From Guyparkeria hydrothermalis (GTDB taxonomy: Bacteria > Pseudomonadota > Gammaproteobacteria > Halothiobacillales > Halothiobacillaceae), in NCBI RefSeq assembly GCF_023555385.1, contig NZ_JAJSED010000001.1:558001-622000 (forward strand): a DNA stretch of 64,000 bases, given 5' to 3'. Position 1 is the stretch's first letter. Every line of letters starts with the position of its first letter. Positions 56,988 to 64,000 of the stretch are shown here, piece by piece. The notes under the pieces were generated by a model, which saw nothing but the letters and a program-made list of their open reading frames with translations, ran no database searches and had not been told where the DNA came from. The position numbers were made by a program, and so were the translations under genes.

Positions 56988-59879
56988 TCAGCCGGAGGTC
57001 GTGGTCCGAGCATCAACCAAGTACCCATCTAGGGGAACCGGCCGATGGAAGAGGTACCCCTGGGCGAAATCCACCCCGATGCTCGCGAGGCTACTCCTCG
57101 TCGAGGCATTTTCCACCCACTCACCCACGGTTTTCGCCCCCATTACCCGCGCCACCGAGTGGATCGACTCGACGATCACCGCCGCGACCGGGTCGCTCTC
57201 GATGTCGCTGACCAGCTTGCCGTCGATCTTGACGATATCCGGTTGCAGGCGCCGGAGGAAGTCGAACGACAGCAAACCGCCGCCGAAGTCGTCCAGCGCG
57301 ACCATGCAGCCAAGATCGCGGAGGGCTGCGATCAGCTCGAGGGCCTGGTCGAAATTGGCGATCGCCGCCGTTTCGGTCACCTCGAAACAGATCCAGTCCG
57401 GCTCGATCGCACTTCGGTTTAGCTCATCGCGAACGTAGGAGGCCAGTTCGCCGTCCTTCATCGACTGGCCGGACAGGTTAACGGTGAGCCGCGCCGGCGG
57501 GGACGATGACGAGCCCAGATGTCGTTGAAGCATCCGGAAGGCGTTGTTTATCACCCACCGGTCAACCGGCGGCATGTAGTTGAATCGCTCGGCCAGCTCG
57601 ATCATCGGACCGGGCGACTCGTACTCGCCCTCTCCCCCGTCGAGTCGCAGCAATACTTCAAGCCACGGCCCGTCACAATCCGTTGCCAGCGAATGGATCT
57701 CCTGGCCATGAAGGACGAAACGATCCTTCTCGAGTGCCTCCTTGAGCCGGTTGAGCTCAGCAAAATCCGCCTGCCGCAAGGCCCGCTCGCTTTCCCCTTC
57801 CTCATACGTCACCAGGCGATTGCCGCCGAGGTGTTTCGCGATCAGGCAAGCCGATTCCGCTTCCTGAAGGGCCGATGCGGCATCGATGTTCAGGTCGGCC
57901 GGGAGTACTCGGGCACCGATGCTGGCCGTGACGCGCAGCATCTGATCGCCGTCTCCCATCCGGAAGGCGCGGACCGCCTCGAGAACACGATCGGGCCATT
58001 CTTGCCAGTCCGGTGTCATGTCGTCAGCGAGAAAGATCCCGAACTCGTCGTCACCGAGCCGCCCTATCGGCGTGCCGGCCGGTAACAGTACCCCGAGGTA
58101 ACTCGCCATGCGCCGCACCAGTTCGTCACCAATGCCGTGCGAGCCGCCCTCGTTGATCAGCCGAAAATGGTCGAGATCCAGCCACAGCACGACACCCCCG
58201 TCGTATGTCCGCGCCGATGAGTCCGATGACAGCCGTCGGTCGACGAACTGGATGAAACTGCGTCGGTTGAGCAGGCCGGACAGCTCGTCGTGGCTGGCTC
58301 GATAGGCAAGCTGCCGATTCGCGTCCACCAGCTCAGTGACATCGGTCATCGATACGAGGACCTCGCGGACCGGCCCTTCAGTCCGGCCGTCCATCCGGAT
58401 CGCATTGAGGTCGAGGATCCGGCTGGGGTGCCCATGAGCAAGCACCACGGGATACTCGACCCAGCCGTCGCGGTTCAGGCGCTCGTAGAGACCGCCCAAG
58501 GAGAAATCATGATGGTCGTGGCGCAGGAGAAGCGCGAAGGCATCCAGAAAATGGCGCCCTTGGGCCCGGCTGGGCGGCATATCCTCGGTCAGGAGACGTT
58601 CGGCAGCCGGATTCATGAACTGGATCCGGCCACGGGGATCAAGCGTGACAACGGCATCGCGCATCGCGTTGAGCGCCGCCCGGTGTTCGCGTTCCCGACC
58701 GGCCAGTTTCCGACGAGCACGCCATTGCTGACCCAGCAGCAGGGCCAGCAGGCCACTCAACGCGACCGGGATCACCCACCAGTTGGCACGCAGCCAGTCC
58801 TCAAGCGTCTGCGGGGGCGTGAGCCACCGGTCGGCCATGGTCTCGAGGCCGTCATAACTCGCCGGTTCGGTCCAGCCGACCAGCCCGGCAGCCTGAACGG
58901 GGGGCGCCTGCCTCGGCAGGGAAAGCAAAGCGGTGCGCACCTGCGCGACCAGGCCCTCGTCCGGGCGCGAAGTCGCCGCAAAGGGCCATTCCGGTACCAG
59001 ACGAGTCGAGACCGGATGCGGATAGCCCGGCTGGTTCACCGGATCGAGCACGACGAACGTATCCGCCGGGTACGTCTCGGTCTCGATTGCCCGTGCGAGC
59101 ACATCGGAGCGGACGATGCCCGCATCCGCCCTCCCGGCGACAACCGCGCCGAGGACATTGTTCATCGGCAAGCCGACGAACAGCGGCAGGACGTCGTCCT
59201 CGAGAGACAGGCCGGCCCGCTCGATTTCGGCCATTCCCAGTATCCACGCGCCGAGCGCGTTGGGGGCCACGCCGGCAATGATCGCTCCCCGCAGGTCCCG
59301 GAGTTCGTCAATATCCGTTCGGTCGCGGTGGCGCACGATGACTGAACCGAACCGGTTCATCCCGTCACCCGTGTCATCGATCACACGCGTGGCCAGGGCC
59401 GTCAGATCATGTCTGCGCCGCAGCTGCACGAACTGCAACGGCTGCAGATGCACGAAATCAAGCTCGTTTTGCCGTACCGCGCGGGCGATTTCCTGCAGGT
59501 AAAGTGGCCGAATTTCAAAGCGGGTGCCCTCCACCTGGTGGCTGAGGTAATCCGCTGTCGCATTCCAGCGAGCCTTTGCTTCTTCCTTACTGGTGATGGT
59601 GAGCACGCCGACTGTCACCAGGCGATCTTCGCTGGCCCAGGCGGCGGCCAGTGCCGTGCCCTGCCCGCTCAAGGCCAGTAGCGCCCCGAACGCGAGAATG
59701 AAAGCTCGAGACTGTCTCAGGACACAAAAAAAGCGGGAGGGGGCCAATGCCCCACCCCGCCGTGTCGAGAAGCCCCCCCGCCGTTCGGCAATAATGACGG
59801 GCTTGTCATCCGTTTCCAGCATTCCAGACGTTCCTTGCCTGTCTCTGTTTCCTGTCACGCCGATGGGGTTCGGAGCCAC
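56988..59879 (-). CDS. Membrane PhnD-like sensor GGDEF-EAL protein (c-di-GMP enzyme), copy 2
   Basis: This paralogue of the adjacent gene has the same order: hydrophobic anchor (FILAFGALLALSGQGTALAAA), PhnD-like periplasmic domain (VTVGVLTITSKEEAKARWNATADYL), membrane helix, PAS, GGDEF and EAL. The GGDEF signature is GDDEF (about residue 610); EAL residues (EVL, VNLS, VTETA, LDDFGGG, KIDGKL, EWVE, QGY) are intact. The start is uncertain: GTG 59879 has GGAGG 7 nt upstream (963 aa), ATG 59822 has AAGGA (944 aa). A strong terminator-like hairpin lies inside its first 60 codons. Confidence 0.88.
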   Translation of the reverse strand: MAPNPIGVTGNRDRQGTSGMLETDDKPVIIAERRGGFSTRRGGALAPSRFFCVLRQSRAFILAFGALLALSGQGTALAAAWASEDRLVTVGVLTITSKEEAKARWNATADYLSHQVEGTRFEIRPLYLQEIARAVRQNELDFVHLQPLQFVQLRRRHDLTALATRVIDDTGDGMNRFGSVIVRHRDRTDIDELRDLRGAIIAGVAPNALGAWILGMAEIERAGLSLEDDVLPLFVGLPMNNVLGAVVAGRADAGIVRSDVLARAIETETYPADTFVVLDPVNQPGYPHPVSTRLVPEWPFAATSRPDEGLVAQVRTALLSLPRQAPPVQAAGLVGWTEPASYDGLETMADRWLTPPQTLEDWLRANWWVIPVALSGLLALLLGQQWRARRKLAGREREHRAALNAMRDAVVTLDPRGRIQFMNPAAERLLTEDMPPSRAQGRHFLDAFALLLRHDHHDFSLGGLYERLNRDGWVEYPVVLAHGHPSRILDLNAIRMDGRTEGPVREVLVSMTDVTELVDANRQLAYRASHDELSGLLNRRSFIQFVDRRLSSDSSARTYDGGVVLWLDLDHFRLINEGGSHGIGDELVRRMASYLGVLLPAGTPIGRLGDDEFGIFLADDMTPDWQEWPDRVLEAVRAFRMGDGDQMLRVTASIGARVLPADLNIDAASALQEAESACLIAKHLGGNRLVTYEEGESERALRQADFAELNRLKEALEKDRFVLHGQEIHSLATDCDGPWLEVLLRLDGGEGEYESPGPMIELAERFNYMPPVDRWVINNAFRMLQRHLGSSSSPPARLTVNLSGQSMKDGELASYVRDELNRSAIEPDWICFEVTETAAIANFDQALELIAALRDLGCMVALDDFGGGLLSFDFLRRLQPDIVKIDGKLVSDIESDPVAAVIVESIHSVARVMGAKTVGEWVENASTRSSLASIGVDFAQGYLFHRPVPLDGYLVDARTTTSG
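59726..59760 (-). terminator. Terminator-like hairpin inside the 5' end of the GGDEF-EAL gene
   Basis: On the minus strand, a GCGGG...CCCGC outer stem (59760-59733) with an inner GGGGC/GCCCC stem and ATTG loop is followed by seven T residues (59732-59726). It lies 165 nt after the argG stop. It could end argG transcripts, or act as an attenuator for the GGDEF-EAL gene in which it is embedded. Confidence 0.72.
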
Positions 59880-59924
59880 TTGACTGCCTCCGGTTCCCGC
59901 TGCCTTGCCGGGCGCCGATCAAAA

Positions 59925-61160
<1,236 letters not shown>

Positions 61161-61489
61161 CAGAACTCCTGAATTCGATTTGTGTTTGCGATGTGTTTGG
61201 CACGTTATCGCGCCATTATATAGACACGGCTGCGGCTTCACAGGGCATAGGGTTTTTCGATCCCCCGATTACGCCACGGGGAACCGCATCATTACGGCGC
61301 TTCCGGATTAGGAAACGCGCGCCACGAGGGGCGTGAAACGGCTTCGCCATGCGCTCGTGCATAGGAAATATCGGCGGAATCACGCATAATGAGGCACAAA
61401 TTTTGGTCCGGTGCGACCGTCGCAACCCCACGCTGACGCGGTTACCGGGGTGTAGCGAACGCATCCAACGACAGCTTTGAGGAGTGCTT
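61161..61489. other. Divergent intergenic region between argG and aceE
   Basis: These 329 bp have no gene. They hold the argG promoter (61215-61243), an imperfect dyad (GCG-TTCC...GGAA-CGC, about 61298-61318) and a weak -10-like CATAAT (61385-61390) oriented toward aceE. Nothing else stands out. Confidence 0.5.
61215..61243 (-). promoter_or_regulatory. argG promoter
   Basis: On the minus strand a perfect TATAAT (61215-61220) is preceded, 17 nt upstream, by CTGTGA (61238-61243), a weak -35. The start site would be about 50 nt ahead of the argG ATG. Confidence 0.55.
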
Positions 61490-64000
61490 GTGACCGATTA
61501 CATCGATCAGGATCCGCAGGAAACCCGGGAATGGCTCGACGCCCTCGAGGCGGTGGTCAGCTTTGAAGGCACGGAAAAGGCCCGACACTTGATCGGCCAC
61601 ATGATCGAGCTGGCGCGCCAGCACGGCATCGATACCCCGTATGCCGCGACCACCCCCTACATCAACACCATCCCGCCGGAAGACGAAGCCCAATACCCGG
61701 GTGACCGGCAGATGGAGCAGCGCCTGCGAGCCCTGATCCGCTGGAACGCCATGGCGATCGTCGTACGCGCCAACAAGGAAAACGCGGTCGGCGGTCACAT
61801 CGCCTCCTACCAGTCCAGCGCGACCATGTACGAGGTCGGCCTGAACCATTTCTTCAAGGGCCACGATCACCCGGAAGGCGCCGACATGGTGCTTTTCCAG
61901 GGCCACGTCGCCCCCGGCATGTACGCCCGCGCCTTCCTCGAGGGACGCATCTCGGAAGATCAGCTGATCAACTTCCGCCAGGAGGCCCAGAAGGACGGCC
62001 TCAGTTCCTATCCGCACCCCTGGCTGATGCCCAACTTCTGGCAGTTCCCGACCGTCTCGATGGGCCTCGGCCCGCTGATGGCGATCTACCAGGCCCGCTT
62101 CATGAAGTACATGGACGCGCGCGGCTTCGGCAAGGTCAGCAGCCGCAAGGTCTACGCCTTCCTCGGCGACGGCGAGATGGACGAGCCGGAATCCCTCGGT
62201 GCGATCGGCCTGGCCGTGCGCGAAAAGCTCGACAACCTGGTGTTCGTCGTCAACGCGAACCTGCAGCGTCTCGACGGTCCGGTACGCGGCAACGGCAAGA
62301 TCATCCAGGAGCTCGAGGGCAGCTTCCGCGGCGCCGGCTGGAACGTGATCAAAGTCGTCTGGGGCCCGGGCTGGGACGAGCTGCTCGCCCGTGACAAGTC
62401 CGGCAAGCTCAAGCAGCTGATGATGGAGACCGTCGACGGCGAGTACCAGGCCTACAAGGCGAAGGACGGTGCGTACGTACGCAAGCACTTCTTCGGCAAG
62501 TACCCGGAGACTGCCGAGCTGGTCAAGAACATGACCGACGACGAGATCTTCTCGCTCACCCGTGGTGGTCACAGCCCGCGCAAGATGTACGCGGCCTACA
62601 AGGCGGCCAACGAGTGCAAAGGCAAGCCGACTGTCATCATCGCCAAGACGGTCAAGGGCTACGGCATGGGCCCGTTCGGCGAAGGCGCGATGACGGCCCA
62701 CCAGCAGAAGAAGCTCGACAACGAAGGCCTCAAGTACTTCCGCGATCGCTTCGGCCTGCCGATTTCCGACGAGCAGCTCGAGAAGAACGTCCCCTTCTAC
62801 AAGCCGGACGACAGCCACGAGCTGATCAAGTACATGAACGAGCGCCGTAGCGAGCTGGGTGGCTACCTGCCGTCCCGCGTCGATCGCGCCGAGTCGATCC
62901 CGGCGCCCGACCTCAAGGCGTTCGACATGATCCTCAAGGGCACCGGCGAGCGCGAGATGTCCTCGACCATGCTCTTCGGCCGCATCCTGGCGATGATCCT
63001 GCGGGACAAGGGCCTCGGCAAGCGTGTCGTGCCGATCATCCCGGACGAGGCCCGCACCTTCGGCCTCGAGGGCCTGTTCCGTCAGGTCGGCATCTACGAC
63101 CCGGCCGGTCAGCTCTACGAGCCGGTCGACGCCGACCAGGTCGCCTGGTACAAGCAGGCCGCCAATGGTCAGGTCCTGCAGGAAGGCATCAATGAGGCCG
63201 GCTCGATGTCCTCGTGGCTGGCAGCCGCGACTGCCTACGCCAACTACGGCGAGGCGATGGTGCCCTTCTACATCTACTACTCGATGTTCGGCTACCAGCG
63301 CATCGGTGATCTGGCCTGGCTGGCCGGCGACATCCGTGCCCGCGGCTTCCTGATTGGCGCGACCGCCGGCCGGACCACGCTCGAGGGCGAAGGTCTGCAG
63401 CACAACGACGGCCACAACATCATGATGTTCTCCGCCGTGCCCAGCTGCCGCGTCTACGACCCCACCTACGGCTACGAGATGGCGATCATCATCCGTGATG
63501 GCCTCAAGGCGATGGTCGAGGAAAAGCAGGATTGCTACTACTACATCACTGCGATGAACGAGAACTACTCGCACCCGGCCATGCCGGAGGATGTCGAGGA
63601 AGGGGTTCTCAAGGGCGCCTACCTGCTGCGCGAGAGCAAGAAGAAGCTCAAGAACCGCGTCCAGTTGATGGGTTCCGGCACCATCCTGCGCGAGGCCGAG
63701 GCTGCCGCGCACATGCTCGAGGACGAGTGGAAGGTCGCCGCCGACGTCTGGTCCGCGACTAGCTTCACCGAGCTGGCGCGCGAAGGTCAGGCCTGCGAAC
63801 GGCACAACCGCCTGCACCCGGATGCCAAGCCGCAGAAGGCGTACATCACCGAGGCGCTGGAAAAGCGTGACGGCCCCGTCATCGCAGCCACCGACTACAT
63901 CCAGGCCTATCCGGACCAGATCCGCCGCTTCGTGCCGAGCTCGTTCACCACGCTGGGCACCGACGGCTACGGACGCTCCGACACCCGTGCCGCCCTGCGT
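61490..64000 (+). CDS. aceE: Pyruvate dehydrogenase E1 component (homodimeric), cut by window edge
   Basis: AceE decarboxylates pyruvate with thiamine diphosphate in the pyruvate dehydrogenase complex. The frame opens at GTG with GAGGAG 6 nt upstream and reads TDYIDQDPQETREWLDALEAV. Hallmarks are the ThDP motif YAFLGDGEMDEPESLGAIGLA (about residue 225), NANLQRLDGPVRGN, and GLQHNDGHN. 837 codons are in the window, about 94 percent of the E. coli length (887). A 791-residue antisense frame over it is a GC-codon shadow. Confidence 0.97.
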   Translation, partial: MTDYIDQDPQETREWLDALEAVVSFEGTEKARHLIGHMIELARQHGIDTPYAATTPYINTIPPEDEAQYPGDRQMEQRLRALIRWNAMAIVVRANKENAVGGHIASYQSSATMYEVGLNHFFKGHDHPEGADMVLFQGHVAPGMYARAFLEGRISEDQLINFRQEAQKDGLSSYPHPWLMPNFWQFPTVSMGLGPLMAIYQARFMKYMDARGFGKVSSRKVYAFLGDGEMDEPESLGAIGLAVREKLDNLVFVVNANLQRLDGPVRGNGKIIQELEGSFRGAGWNVIKVVWGPGWDELLARDKSGKLKQLMMETVDGEYQAYKAKDGAYVRKHFFGKYPETAELVKNMTDDEIFSLTRGGHSPRKMYAAYKAANECKGKPTVIIAKTVKGYGMGPFGEGAMTAHQQKKLDNEGLKYFRDRFGLPISDEQLEKNVPFYKPDDSHELIKYMNERRSELGGYLPSRVDRAESIPAPDLKAFDMILKGTGEREMSSTMLFGRILAMILRDKGLGKRVVPIIPDEARTFGLEGLFRQVGIYDPAGQLYEPVDADQVAWYKQAANGQVLQEGINEAGSMSSWLAAATAYANYGEAMVPFYIYYSMFGYQRIGDLAWLAGDIRARGFLIGATAGRTTLEGEGLQHNDGHNIMMFSAVPSCRVYDPTYGYEMAIIIRDGLKAMVEEKQDCYYYITAMNENYSHPAMPEDVEEGVLKGAYLLRESKKKLKNRVQLMGSGTILREAEAAAHMLEDEWKVAADVWSATSFTELAREGQACERHNRLHPDAKPQKAYITEALEKRDGPVIAATDYIQAYPDQIRRFVPSSFTTLGTDGYGRSDTRAALR

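Noticed and set aside
61442-63817. A 791-residue open frame on the minus strand
   Set aside because: It is antisense to aceE, low in motifs and Val/Leu/His/Asp-rich; aceE on the plus strand has the full thiamine diphosphate motif and a ribosome site.

Overview
The window reads as a chromosomal stretch of a GC-rich (low-to-mid 60s percent G+C by eye) gammaproteobacterium. Gammaproteobacterial marker blocks appear in familiar order: recC-recB-recD, miaB-ybeZ-ybeY-corC-lnt, a TPR lipoprotein-lolB-ispE-tRNA-prs-rplY-pth-ychF block, and leuC-leuD-leuB-asd-fimV. Sucrose-phosphate phosphatase, an ArsJ transporter and a SUF-only iron-sulfur system would fit a halotolerant sulfur oxidiser of the Halothiobacillaceae type. 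That placement is inference, not shown by the sequence.

Layout. 1-10073 (minus): start of a YcaO-like gene, an Mth938-like small protein, and recD, recB, recC. 10197-17741 (plus): the most distinctive region, a VpsR/NtrC-type enhancer-binding regulator followed by a six-gene operon whose order and protein features match the Pseudomonas functional amyloid (Fap) operon. It holds a secreted Gly-rich protein, two proteins with three amyloid repeats each, a C39-type peptidase, a FapE-like protein and a coiled-coil outer-membrane pore. It is preceded by a sigma54-like promoter and a perfect 20-bp palindrome, and ends at a strong terminator. 17821-26244: a LysR regulator, then a minus-strand suf operon (Rrf2 regulator, sufB, C, D, S, T, Rieske protein, sufA, sufE) with a promoter that overlaps a palindromic operator. 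26388-31793 (plus): miaB, ybeZ, ybeY, corC, lnt. 31879-39192 (minus): tRNA-Met, ychF, pth, rplY, prs, tRNA-Gln, ispE, lolB, TPR lipoprotein. 39359-41055: a candidate small RNA, an outer-membrane protein, a DUF6231-like protein and tRNA-Leu. 41181-48418 (minus): fimV, asd, leuB, leuD, leuC, DUF2237. 48521-49456: a LysR regulator. 49466-53410 (minus): sucrose-phosphate phosphatase, a GH100-like hydrolase, arsJ, and a decayed gapdh that was probably arsJ's partner. 53731-61160 (minus): gloA, two tandem membrane GGDEF-EAL proteins with PhnD-like sensor domains, and argG. 61490 to the end (plus): aceE, cut by the window edge.

How the genes fit together. The Fap-like operon would export and assemble extracellular amyloid. 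Its regulator belongs to the family of the c-di-GMP-responsive biofilm regulator VpsR, and the window also encodes two probable c-di-GMP phosphodiesterases, so a c-di-GMP to amyloid switch is plausible. The gapdh remnant carries a frameshift, a large internal deletion and a stop at a conserved Trp, leaving arsJ without its usual enzyme partner next door. No CRISPR array, insertion sequence, rRNA operon or prophage was seen.
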